From NCBI GenBank assembly GCA_024696945.1, contig JAILGF010000071.1:62001-126000 (forward strand): a DNA stretch of 64,000 nucleotides, in the 5' to 3' direction. The translations under genes and the position numbers were made by a program. The DNA comes from Lachnospiraceae bacterium. Lineage in GTDB: Bacteria; Bacillota; Clostridia; Lachnospirales; Lachnospiraceae. Below the pieces are notes generated by a model. The model saw only the letters and a program-made list of their open reading frames with translations, had not been told where the DNA came from and ran no database searches. The number at the start of each line of letters is the position of its first letter. Position 1 is the stretch's first letter. Positions 1 to 7,996 of the stretch are shown piece by piece.

Positions 1-4
1 TAAG

Positions 5-34
5 TTGACAGCTCGCAGGTGATTATGCTAAAAT
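5..34 (+). promoter_or_regulatory. Promoter of yebC
   Basis: TTGACA at 5-10 and TAAAAT at 29-34 are separated by 18 bases, a good vegetative sigma-A match. The yebC start lies 44 bases past the -10 box, with AGGGAGGA as ribosome-binding site. Confidence 0.6.
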
Positions 35-77
35 AACCCGTGAGTAAAAAAGTATAGAAAGTTTTAGGGAGGACAGT

Positions 78-806
78 ATGTCAGGACATTCAAAATTTGC
101 GAATATTAAGCATAAGAAGGAGAAGAACGATTCCGCTAAGGGAAAGATCTTCACCAGGATAGGAAGGGAAATTGCGGTAGCCGTTAAGGAAGGCGGTCCC
201 GATCCCAACAATAACTCGAAATTAAAGGATGTGGTAGCTAAGGCAAAGGCTAACAACATGCCTAACGATACCATTGACAGAAGCATAAAGAAGGCTGCAG
301 GAGACCTCGGCTCCGTTAATTACGAGTCGGTTACCTACGAGGGATACGGTCCTAAAGGAACCGCCATTATTGTTGAGGCACTTACCGACAACAAGAACAG
401 GACAGCTGCAAATATCAGAAATGCATTCACAAAGGGCTACGGAAATGTAGGAACTCCCGGCTGTGTATCCTTCATGTTCGATAAAAAGGGACAGATCATC
501 ATCGATAAGGAAGAGTGCGAGATGGATGCCGACGAGCTTATGATGGTTGCTCTGGATGCCGGTGCTGAGGATTTCAGCGATGAAGAAGAAAGCTACGAGA
601 TAATCACCGCTCCCGAGGACTTCTCTAAGGTTCTGGAAGCTCTTGAGGCTGTCAAGGTTCCCATGCTCGAAGCTGATGTCACCATGATACCTCAGACTTA
701 TGTTGAACTGACCGATGAAACCGATATCAAGAATATCAACAAGACTCTTGATCTGCTCGATGATGACGATGATGTTCAGAACGTATATCATAACTGGGAT
801 GAGTGA
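78..806 (+). CDS. yebC: YebC/PmpR family protein (transcriptional regulator or translation factor)
   Basis: The 242-residue product has the usual YebC/PmpR length and opens with the family signature [23 protein letters not shown], followed by the conserved [11 protein letters not shown] and [14 protein letters not shown] blocks. Family members are cytoplasmic three-domain proteins described as DNA-binding regulators and, more recently, as factors that relieve ribosome stalling; which applies here cannot be told from sequence. The C-terminal end is acidic ([18 protein letters not shown]), as usual. The ATG follows AGGGAGGA at good spacing. It appears monocistronic, with its own promoter upstream and a hairpin plus T-run downstream. 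Confidence 0.95.
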   Translation: MSGHSKFANIKHKKEKNDSAKGKIFTRIGREIAVAVKEGGPDPNNNSKLKDVVAKAKANNMPNDTIDRSIKKAAGDLGSVNYESVTYEGYGPKGTAIIVEALTDNKNRTAANIRNAFTKGYGNVGTPGCVSFMFDKKGQIIIDKEECEMDADELMMVALDAGAEDFSDEEESYEIITAPEDFSKVLEALEAVKVPMLEADVTMIPQTYVELTDETDIKNINKTLDLLDDDDDVQNVYHNWDE

Positions 807-835
807 TCGGGAAAAGAAAATTTCAGAATACAATG

Positions 836-885
836 ACTCCTTCACGGCCCTTTGCTAAGGGCTGCGGGGGAGTTTTCCTTATTTT
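836..885 (+). terminator. Intrinsic terminator after yebC
   Basis: An inner perfect stem GCCCTT/AAGGGC with loop TGCT sits inside an outer ACTCC/GGAGT pairing, followed by TTTTCCTTATTTTT. It separates yebC from the next gene. Confidence 0.7.
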
Positions 886-925
886 TCGCGAACTCTTATT
901 ATTTTTTTCTTTGCAGGTGTGAGAT

Positions 926-2368
926 ATGGATGAAAAACTTAACTGGATACCTCAGGATTTTCTTGATGAAATGAAAAAACTGCTGGGTGACGATTATGAG
1001 AAATTCCTTGATTCATACAATGAAGAACATATGAAAGGAATGAGGTGCAATACCCTTAAAATTTCTCCTTCGGAATTTGAGAAGATCGCACCCTACATTA
1101 CGGACAGGGTTTCATGGACCGAAAACGGATACTACACTAAAGAGGAGCAGCCCTCAAAGCACCCGTACTATTACGCCGGATTGTATTATATCCAGGAGCC
1201 CAGCGCTATGCTTCCGGCTCAGCTTCTTCCCGTTGCACCCGGGGACAGAGTCCTTGATCTTTGTGCCGCACCCGGCGGAAAGACGACGGAGCTCGGTGCG
1301 AAGCTAAAGGGAAAGGGAATCCTTGTTTCAAACGATATAAGCGCATCAAGAGCCAAGGCCCTTTTAAAGAACGTGGAAATGTTCGGAATAAAGAATGCGG
1401 TTGTGGTAAGTGAATCTCCGGATAAGCTCGCCGAAAGATTTGACGGGTATTTTGATAAAATACTTGTGGATGCTCCCTGTTCGGGTGAGGGGATGTTCAG
1501 AAAGGTACATGCCATTGCAAAAAACTGGGAGCAGTACGGATCGGGTTACTATGCCGACCTTCAGAGGCAGATACTTCCCTGTGCGGTAAGAATGCTCAGA
1601 CCGGGAGGATATCTGGTTTTCTCAACATGCACTTTTTCTGTAAAAGAGGATGAGGAGAGTCTGCGATTTATATTGGATAATTTCCCAGAAATGGAGTCAG
1701 TTCCCGCAATTGATTTTGAGGATGTACGATATTCCGGATTTACAAAGGGGTATTCGGGTTTTGAAAACGCTATACGTATTTATCCTCACAAGTGCATGGG
1801 TGAAGGGCACTTTGTGGCATTACTGAAGAAAAAGGATTTAGAAGGGATTGATGAAACTGCTGAGGAATATCCGGCAAACAGAACAGGTGACGTTGAAACG
1901 AATGGAGATGTATCTGTAAAGAATATCTATGATAAAAATATCAGAAAGAGATACAGACAGATTTCCGATGAGGCCTTTGATTTCTTTGAGAAGCTTGGGT
2001 TCACGGTTAAGGCAGAGAGGCTGAGGGAAAAGGACGGAAAGGTATATCTTATGCCGGAGGATATGCCCGGGATAAACGGTTTAAGAGTTTTAAGAACGGG
2101 GCTGTTCCTCGGAGAGATCAAAACAGGACGCTTCGAACCTTCGCAGGCACTCGCCTTGAGCCTAAAAAAAGAAGAATTCCCAAATGTTTTAAATCTTGAT
2201 CCGGGGGATGAAAGGGTGATCAGATATCTGAAATGCGAAAGCATAGATACGGATGCGGCTGAGAACGGCTACTGCCTGATATGCACGGGAGGCTTCCCTT
2301 TAGGCTGGGCCAAAATTGATAAGGGAAGGTTCAAGAATAAATATCTTCCTTCATGGAGAATGATGTAG
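926..2368 (+). CDS. rsmF: RsmF/NOP2-type 16S rRNA (cytosine-C5) methyltransferase
   Basis: The 480-residue protein is a SAM-dependent m5C RNA methyltransferase. The SAM-binding motif DLCAAPGGKTTEL is near residues 110-122, motif IV DAPCSGEGMFRK near 181, and the catalytic-cysteine motif FSTCTFS near 232. Unlike RsmB at 11759 it has no NusB-like N-terminus. It carries instead a C-terminal RsmF-type domain (about 335-480) with GLRVLRTGLFLGEIK, RFEPSQALAL and a PUA-like end with GFPLGWAK and KNKYLPSW. This fits an RsmF-like enzyme modifying 16S rRNA; the exact target cytosine cannot be read from sequence. The Shine-Dalgarno sequence is weak (CAGGTGTGAG). Confidence 0.88.
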   Translation: MDEKLNWIPQDFLDEMKKLLGDDYEKFLDSYNEEHMKGMRCNTLKISPSEFEKIAPYITDRVSWTENGYYTKEEQPSKHPYYYAGLYYIQEPSAMLPAQLLPVAPGDRVLDLCAAPGGKTTELGAKLKGKGILVSNDISASRAKALLKNVEMFGIKNAVVVSESPDKLAERFDGYFDKILVDAPCSGEGMFRKVHAIAKNWEQYGSGYYADLQRQILPCAVRMLRPGGYLVFSTCTFSVKEDEESLRFILDNFPEMESVPAIDFEDVRYSGFTKGYSGFENAIRIYPHKCMGEGHFVALLKKKDLEGIDETAEEYPANRTGDVETNGDVSVKNIYDKNIRKRYRQISDEAFDFFEKLGFTVKAERLREKDGKVYLMPEDMPGINGLRVLRTGLFLGEIKTGRFEPSQALALSLKKEEFPNVLNLDPGDERVIRYLKCESIDTDAAENGYCLICTGGFPLGWAKIDKGRFKNKYLPSWRMM

Positions 2369-2427
2369 GCCCCTCGGCGAAGCTGAATTCAAATGGGCCG
2401 ATGTTAAACAGAATATAATAGAGGATT

Positions 2428-3147
2428 ATGGAAAGACTTGACAAAATTCTTACAAATTATGCCGGCCTTACAAGAAGCTCCGCAAAGGAATGTCTGAAAA
2501 AAGGAAGGGTATGTCTTAACGGAGAAACGGTAAAGGACGGAAGCATAAAGGTTAACGAGACGGACACGGTAACAATGGACGGGAAAACCGTGGCTCAGTC
2601 AAGATTCAGATATTTTATGCTCAACAAGCCCGGTGGGTATGTTTCCTCGACAACAGATGAGCCCGGGGACGGGGCACCGAATGTTATTTCTCTTTTTGCA
2701 AATGAAGGAGTAAAAGGCTTGTTCCCTGTAGGAAGGCTCGATAAGGATACAACGGGACTGTTGGTGGTGACAAATGACGGAGCACTGGGACATAAGCTTA
2801 CTGCGCCTTCAAAGCATATAGATAAGGTGTATCTCGCAAGGGTAAACAAAATCCTTGGGAACGCGGATAAGGAAGCATTTGAAAAGGGCTTTGAATTTAA
2901 AGATTTTGTTTCAGCGACCGCAGGGCTGGAAATACTGGAAACGGATACCGAAAAGGGCGAATCGGTAGCAAGGGTTACCGTACATGAGGGTAAATTCCAT
3001 CAGGTGAAGCGTATGTTTTTGAAAACGGGATGTGAAGTGCTTGAGTTAAAGCGTGTTTCAATGGGCAGCCTAAAGCTTGACGAAAACTTGCCGCAGGGGG
3101 AATACAGGGAGCTTAGCGAAGAGGAAGTTAAGAGTCTTCAAAATTAA
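2428..3147 (+). CDS. RsuA/RluB-family rRNA pseudouridine synthase
   Basis: The 239-residue protein converts uridine to pseudouridine in rRNA. An S4 RNA-binding domain occupies about residues 1-60 (RLDKILTNYAGLTRSSAKECLKKGRVCLNG). The catalytic block GRLDKDTTGLLVVTNDG lies near 102-118, with the nucleophilic Asp in RLD, and KFHQVKRMF is a conserved C-terminal motif. Length and S4 architecture fit the RsuA branch (16S), but RluB/E/F relatives are hard to exclude. The ATG follows AGAGGA. It is probably co-transcribed with the methyltransferase 59 bases upstream, giving a two-gene rRNA modification unit. Confidence 0.88.
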   Translation: MERLDKILTNYAGLTRSSAKECLKKGRVCLNGETVKDGSIKVNETDTVTMDGKTVAQSRFRYFMLNKPGGYVSSTTDEPGDGAPNVISLFANEGVKGLFPVGRLDKDTTGLLVVTNDGALGHKLTAPSKHIDKVYLARVNKILGNADKEAFEKGFEFKDFVSATAGLEILETDTEKGESVARVTVHEGKFHQVKRMFLKTGCEVLELKRVSMGSLKLDENLPQGEYRELSEEEVKSLQN

Positions 3148-3156
3148 AATATTATG

Positions 3157-3221
3157 TTGCAATAAAATCTGATCTGTGGTAAAATATACTATATATAGTT
3201 GTAATTTGGCGATTTACCACA
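3157..3221 (+). promoter_or_regulatory. recN promoter with overlapping inverted repeat
   Basis: TTGCAA (3157-3162) and TAAAAT (3180-3185) with a 17-base spacer form a good promoter. A perfect 9-bp inverted repeat, TGTGGTAAA at 3175-3183 and TTTACCACA at 3213-3221, overlaps the -10 box and the likely start of transcription, as expected of a repressor site or a 5'-UTR hairpin. There is no GAAC-N4-GTTC LexA box here. Confidence 0.5.
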
Positions 3222-3257
3222 ATAAAGCCGAAATTCTTAAATTTCTTCCGGAGACTT

Positions 3258-4955
3258 ATGCTTACAAATATTCATGTAAAAAACTTTGCCATTATCGACG
3301 AGGCAGATATCGATCTTAATGATAATCTAAACATCTTTACCGGTGAAACGGGAGCAGGAAAATCCTTACTTTTGGGAGCTCTTAACATGGCCCTCGGTGC
3401 AAGGACGCCAAAGGATATCATCAGGGAAAATGCGGAAAGCGCATTGAGTGAGCTGACATTTACCGGTATCTCTAAAAAAGCCGTAAATATGCTTGAGGAA
3501 GCAGGCATTTCGGTCGAGGGCGATGAAGCGGTTATATCGAAAAAACTGCTGAATAACGGCAGAAGCATAGTCAGGGTTAACGGAGAAGCATCTTCTGCGG
3601 CATTTGTTAAGGAACTTGCGGGAGTGCTTATCGATATTTACGGTCAGAACGAACATCAGTCCCTTCTGAAGAAGGAAAGACAGATGGAAATCCTGGACGG
3701 ATTTGCGGGAGAAACGGTTAAAACACTTAAGGAAAAGGTTGGGGAAGCGTATTCTTTATTCCGGAAGCTTAAAACCGAGTCCGAAGGCCTTGACGGTGAC
3801 GAACAGTCAAGAATGCGGCGTGCGGATCTTCTGGAATATGAGATAAACGAGATTGAAAGTGCCGCATTGAAAGCCGGAGAGGAAGAGGAGCTTAAGGACA
3901 GACACAGGCTGTTGGCAAATGCCAGACTTATAGCCGAAGGGCTTTCAGAGGCATATGATTGTATAAACGGCGACGGGCGCTCTGGCGACAGCTTATCCGA
4001 AGCAATAAGGGCATTATCAAGGATAAGTGCTTTCGATGAAAAACTGCAGAGCATAGAGGACAGTCTTTCGGATATAGACGGTTATTTAAGTGACGCAGCG
4101 AGAGAAATAAACAGTTATACTGAAAACCTTCCCGACGACAGCAGCGAGCTGGAGGAAACGGAGGAAAGACTTGATCTGATATCAAGAATGAAGTCAAAAT
4201 ACGGTAATACGGTAGAACTGATAGATGAGTATTATGCCAACGCCAAGGAAGAACTCGGTAAGCTTAAGGATTACGAAGGTTATTCGGAAAAGCTAAAGAA
4301 GGATCTTCAAGCCGCTGAAAGGGAACTTGAAAAGCTAAGCGCGAAACTGACCGCAAAAAGAAAAGAGGCGGCAGGGGTTCTTTCCGGTAAGATAACGGAA
4401 GCATTAGGAGAGCTGAATTTCAATCAGGTTGAGTTTAAGATAGATATCTCGGAAAAGAAGGACTTTCATTCCGACGGCGTCGATGACTGCACATTTATGA
4501 TATCGCTTAATCCCGGCGAACCGATCAGACCGGTTCAGGACGTGGCTTCCGGCGGAGAGCTTTCAAGGATCATGCTCGGAATAAAATCCGTCATGGCCGG
4601 GAAGGACAGCGTGGGCACTCTCATATTTGACGAGATCGATGCCGGAATAAGCGGAAGAACTGCTCAGATGGTATCCGAAAAGCTGTGCAGGATAGCTTAC
4701 GATCATCAGGTAATATGCATTACGCATCTTCCACAGATCGCATCCATGGCCGACAGCCATTATGAGATATCGAAGTCCGTAGAGGACGGGAAGACAAAAA
4801 CAAGCATCAGAAGACTTGATGAGAGCGAGATAAAGAATGAGCTGGCAAGGCTTACGGGCGGTGCTGAGATTACCGAAAAGGTTTATGAATCGGCTTTGGA
4901 AATGAAAGCTCTTGCCGATAAAAGAAAAAAGGCAATTCGTCAGGACATGACATAA
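3258..4955 (+). CDS. recN: DNA repair protein RecN
   Basis: The 565-residue SMC-like ATPase acts early in double-strand break repair. The N-terminal Walker A GETGAGKS is at about 28-35, followed by YGQNEHQSLL. A coiled-coil arm spans roughly 160-370, and the C-terminal ATPase half has the ABC signature SGGELSRIMLG (about 431) and Walker B TLIFDEIDAGISG (about 454). The length is normal (550-570). The ATG follows a CCGGAG site. In many Firmicutes recN follows nadK and argR; here it follows a pseudouridine synthase, so the ancestral context has been broken. Confidence 0.95.
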   Translation: MLTNIHVKNFAIIDEADIDLNDNLNIFTGETGAGKSLLLGALNMALGARTPKDIIRENAESALSELTFTGISKKAVNMLEEAGISVEGDEAVISKKLLNNGRSIVRVNGEASSAAFVKELAGVLIDIYGQNEHQSLLKKERQMEILDGFAGETVKTLKEKVGEAYSLFRKLKTESEGLDGDEQSRMRRADLLEYEINEIESAALKAGEEEELKDRHRLLANARLIAEGLSEAYDCINGDGRSGDSLSEAIRALSRISAFDEKLQSIEDSLSDIDGYLSDAAREINSYTENLPDDSSELEETEERLDLISRMKSKYGNTVELIDEYYANAKEELGKLKDYEGYSEKLKKDLQAAERELEKLSAKLTAKRKEAAGVLSGKITEALGELNFNQVEFKIDISEKKDFHSDGVDDCTFMISLNPGEPIRPVQDVASGGELSRIMLGIKSVMAGKDSVGTLIFDEIDAGISGRTAQMVSEKLCRIAYDHQVICITHLPQIASMADSHYEISKSVEDGKTKTSIRRLDESEIKNELARLTGGAEITEKVYESALEMKALADKRKKAIRQDMT

Positions 4956-4979
4956 TACAGAGGATTGAGGTGAAGATAC

Positions 4980-6416
4980 ATGAAGAACATTTTATTTGCT
5001 GCATCGGAGGGCGTTCCTTTCATTAAGACCGGAGGTCTTGCAGATGTTATTGGATCGCTTCCAAAGTACCTCAACAAGGAAGAATTTGATGTCAGGGTTA
5101 TTTTGCCCAAATATACCTGCATTAAGGAAGAGTTAAAGGCAAGCATGAAGTATGTTACCCATTTTTACATGGATCTCAACTGGAGAAGACAGTATGTGGG
5201 TATCTTTGAGGCAGAATATGACGGAGTAAAATATTATTTTATCGATAACGAATTCTACTTCCAAGGCTTTGCACCTTACGGAAACATTTATGAGGATATC
5301 GAGAAATTCGCATTCTTCTGCAGAGCCGTGCTTTCCTCACTTCCCGTTATAGGCTTCAGACCCGACATTATCCATTGCCATGACTGGCAGACCGGTCTTA
5401 TTCCCGTATTCCTTCATGATTCGTTCCAGAGTAATGAATTCTACTGGGGAATAAAGACGATCATGACCATACACAATCTCAAATTCCAGGGAATCTGGGA
5501 TAAGAAGGTCGTAAAGGAGATAACCGGCCTGTCCGATTATTATTTCACACCGGACAAGCTTGAATATAAAGGTGATTCTAACTACCTTAAGGGCGGTATA
5601 GTTTATGCTGATTATGTTACAACGGTCAGCACCACCTATGCCGAGGAAATAAAGATGCCGTTCTACGGAGAAGGCCTTGACGGACTTATGAGGGCACGCT
5701 CCAACTGCCTTTGCGGTATAGTAAACGGTCTTGATTATGACGATTACAACCCCGAAACGGATAAGCTTATAGAATACAATTTCAACGCCATGAATTACCG
5801 TGTTGAGAAGGTGAAGAACAAGCTGGCACTCCAAAAGGAGCTCGGACTTGAAGAAAATCCGGATAAGTTCATGATCGGAATCTGCTCGAGACTTACAGAT
5901 CAGAAGGGCCTTGACCTTGTTGACTGCGTCATAGAAGAGATATGTGCAGAGGATACCCAGTTTGTAATTCTCGGAACGGGCGATCCAAAATATGAGAATC
6001 TCTTCAGACATTTTGCATGGAAGTATCCGGACAGGGTATCGGCAAATATCTTCTATTCCAACGAGCGTTCACACAGGATATACGCTTCGGCTGATGCTTA
6101 TCTTATGCCTTCGCTGTTTGAGCCCTGCGGACTCAGTCAGCTTATGAGCTTAAGATACGGTACCGTTCCTATTGTCAGGGAGACCGGCGGTTTAAAGGAT
6201 ACCGTTGATCCATACAACGAGTACGAGAATTCAGGTGACGGCTTCAGTTTCTGCAATTACAATGCACACGAAATGCTTGCAACCATAAGATATGCAAAAT
6301 CGGTATATTACGGAAAAAAGCGTGAATGGCATAAGCTGATAGACAGGGGAATGGCTGCAGATTTTTCCTGGAACAATTCAGCAAAGCAGTACGAGGAGCT
6401 TTACAGAAGGCTTTGA
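4980..6416 (+). CDS. glgA: Glycogen synthase (ADP-glucose type), GT5
   Basis: The 478-residue enzyme extends alpha-1,4-glucan chains from ADP-glucose in the cytoplasm. The hallmark KTGGLADV (residues 17-24) binds the sugar nucleotide; HCHDWQTGLIPVFL and the C-terminal EPCGLSQL near residue 380 are also present, as is ICSRLTDQKGLDL. The length is typical for bacterial GlgA. The ATG follows GAGGTGAAG. It is probably transcribed with recN (24-base gap) and is followed by a terminator. No other glycogen gene (glgB, glgC, glgD, glgP) is near, so it is a dispersed copy. Confidence 0.95.
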   Translation: MKNILFAASEGVPFIKTGGLADVIGSLPKYLNKEEFDVRVILPKYTCIKEELKASMKYVTHFYMDLNWRRQYVGIFEAEYDGVKYYFIDNEFYFQGFAPYGNIYEDIEKFAFFCRAVLSSLPVIGFRPDIIHCHDWQTGLIPVFLHDSFQSNEFYWGIKTIMTIHNLKFQGIWDKKVVKEITGLSDYYFTPDKLEYKGDSNYLKGGIVYADYVTTVSTTYAEEIKMPFYGEGLDGLMRARSNCLCGIVNGLDYDDYNPETDKLIEYNFNAMNYRVEKVKNKLALQKELGLEENPDKFMIGICSRLTDQKGLDLVDCVIEEICAEDTQFVILGTGDPKYENLFRHFAWKYPDRVSANIFYSNERSHRIYASADAYLMPSLFEPCGLSQLMSLRYGTVPIVRETGGLKDTVDPYNEYENSGDGFSFCNYNAHEMLATIRYAKSVYYGKKREWHKLIDRGMAADFSWNNSAKQYEELYRRL

Positions 6417-6427
6417 TAAACTTATAT

Positions 6428-6461
6428 GGCTGCTGCAGGTTTTTGTAGCAGCCAAATTTTT
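6428..6461 (+). terminator. Intrinsic terminator after glgA
   Basis: GGCTGCTGCA pairs with TGTAGCAGCC (one mismatch) around a T-rich loop, followed by AAATTTTTGG. It ends the recN-glgA transcript. Confidence 0.7.
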
Positions 6462-6486
6462 GGATTAAAGGAAAATCGGAGAAGAT

Positions 6487-7986
6487 ATGAAAAGGCTTGG
6501 GGAACTGATATCAAAATTTGATGATATTCTTTTATGTGATGTTGACCTTGGGGTTGGGGAAAAAGAGATCAGTGCGATAATCTATGATACAAGGACTGAG
6601 ATAACCGAGGGGTCGGCTTTTGTATGTATTGAAGGAGCAAGCTTTGACGGACATAATTTTGCGGGTGAAGCTGCTTCAAAAGGAGCAGGTGTCATATTTT
6701 CCGAAAAAGACCTTGACCTTCCTGAAGAGACCGTGGTTATCAAGGTTTCCGACAGCCGAAAGGCGCTTTCACTTCTTTCCGCAGCTTGGTTCGGATATCC
6801 TGCAGAGAAGCTTACGACCATAGGCCTCACAGGAACGAAGGGAAAATCGACAACCTGTTATATGATCCGCAATATCCTTGAAAAAGCCGGCAGAAAATGC
6901 GGTATAATAGGTACGATAGGTATCTGCATAGGCGAAAAGACCTTTGAGACACATAATACAACTCCGGAATCATATTGCATCCAGGAGTATATGAGCATGA
7001 TGGTTGATGCAGGCTGCGATACCCTCGTTATGGAGGTCTCTTCTCAGGGACTTAAGCAGTCAAGGGTTTATGGAATTGATTTTGATTATGCCGTATTTAC
7101 TAACCTTTCAAAGGACCATATCGGCGGCGCGGAGCACAAGGATTTTGAGGAATACAGATTCTGCAAGTCACTGTTGTTTAAACAGTGCAAAACTGCAGTT
7201 ATCAATACCGACGATCCGAATGCCGCATTTATGGTAAAGGATTCGAAGGCTGTTATAGAGGGCTTCGGAATGAATGAAAATTCCGGAGACGTTAAGGTTA
7301 AGGTTTATGAGAGGGCTTCGGGGCTGAAGCTTACCGCTGAGAACGGAGTAATGGGTATAGAGTTTGATTATACAGGTCATTTCTCCGGAAAGGCCGGTCT
7401 TTCAATACCCGGAAAGTTCAATGTCATGAACGCTCTTTGTGCGATAACCGTGGCATCACATTTCACGAAGGATACCACACTTATTGCAGATGCTCTTTTT
7501 AACACTCATGTAAGAGGAAGGCTTGAGCCTGTTAAGATTTCAGACATATGTACACTTCTTATCGACTATGCGCATAATGCAGTGGCTCTTACAAGTGTGC
7601 TTAACACCTTAAGGGAATATAATCCCAAGAGGCTTGTGTGTCTGTTCGGCTGCGGAGGCAACAGATCAAAGGACAGACGTTACGAGATGGGAGAGGCTTC
7701 TTCCAGATTGTCGGATCTTACGGTTGTAACCTCCGATAATCCGAGGTTTGAAAAGCCCGAAGACATAATAAGCGATATACTTATCGGCGTTAACCGTGCG
7801 GACGGAGAATACATTACTATCCCTGACCGCAGGGACGCCATCAGATACGTTATAGAGAATTCCCGGGAGGGTGATTGCATACTTCTTGCCGGGAAGGGTA
7901 ATGAGGATTATCAGGAGATCGAAGGAGTCCGTTACCATATGGACGAACGCGAGATAATCGCCGATATCCTGAGCAGTTTACATTAA
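6487..7986 (+). CDS. murE: UDP-MurNAc-tripeptide synthetase, probably meso-DAP adding
   Basis: This 499-residue Mur ligase adds the third residue of the peptidoglycan stem to UDP-MurNAc-L-Ala-D-Glu. The P-loop TGTKGKSTT is near residue 115; HNTTPESY, MEVSSQGL and NLSKDHIGGAEHKDFEEYRF are conserved substrate and ATP segments. The amino-acid selectivity loop reads SDNPRFEKPEDI near 417. A DNPR motif is the signature of enzymes using meso-diaminopimelate rather than lysine, so A1gamma-type peptidoglycan is inferred. The ATG follows CGGAGAAG. It lies far from the division cluster (33.9-42.7 kb), where it often sits. Confidence 0.92.
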   Translation: MKRLGELISKFDDILLCDVDLGVGEKEISAIIYDTRTEITEGSAFVCIEGASFDGHNFAGEAASKGAGVIFSEKDLDLPEETVVIKVSDSRKALSLLSAAWFGYPAEKLTTIGLTGTKGKSTTCYMIRNILEKAGRKCGIIGTIGICIGEKTFETHNTTPESYCIQEYMSMMVDAGCDTLVMEVSSQGLKQSRVYGIDFDYAVFTNLSKDHIGGAEHKDFEEYRFCKSLLFKQCKTAVINTDDPNAAFMVKDSKAVIEGFGMNENSGDVKVKVYERASGLKLTAENGVMGIEFDYTGHFSGKAGLSIPGKFNVMNALCAITVASHFTKDTTLIADALFNTHVRGRLEPVKISDICTLLIDYAHNAVALTSVLNTLREYNPKRLVCLFGCGGNRSKDRRYEMGEASSRLSDLTVVTSDNPRFEKPEDIISDILIGVNRADGEYITIPDRRDAIRYVIENSREGDCILLAGKGNEDYQEIEGVRYHMDEREIIADILSSLH

Positions 7987-7996
7987 AGTGGGAAAT

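Noticed and set aside
3148-3257. SOS control of recN through a LexA box
   Set aside because: No GAAC-N4-GTTC sequence in the gap; the palindrome present is unrelated.
5337-6011. 224-codon minus-strand frame opposite glgA
   Set aside because: Shadow of glgA; no start signal or domain, and glgA is clearly the gene. The same applies to other minus-strand frames such as 222-845, 12388-13059, 21261-21953 and 26658-27323.
7988-7996. GTG 7988 as priA start
   Set aside because: It would leave no ribosome-binding site because it abuts the murE stop; ATG 7997 has AAGTGGGA in front.
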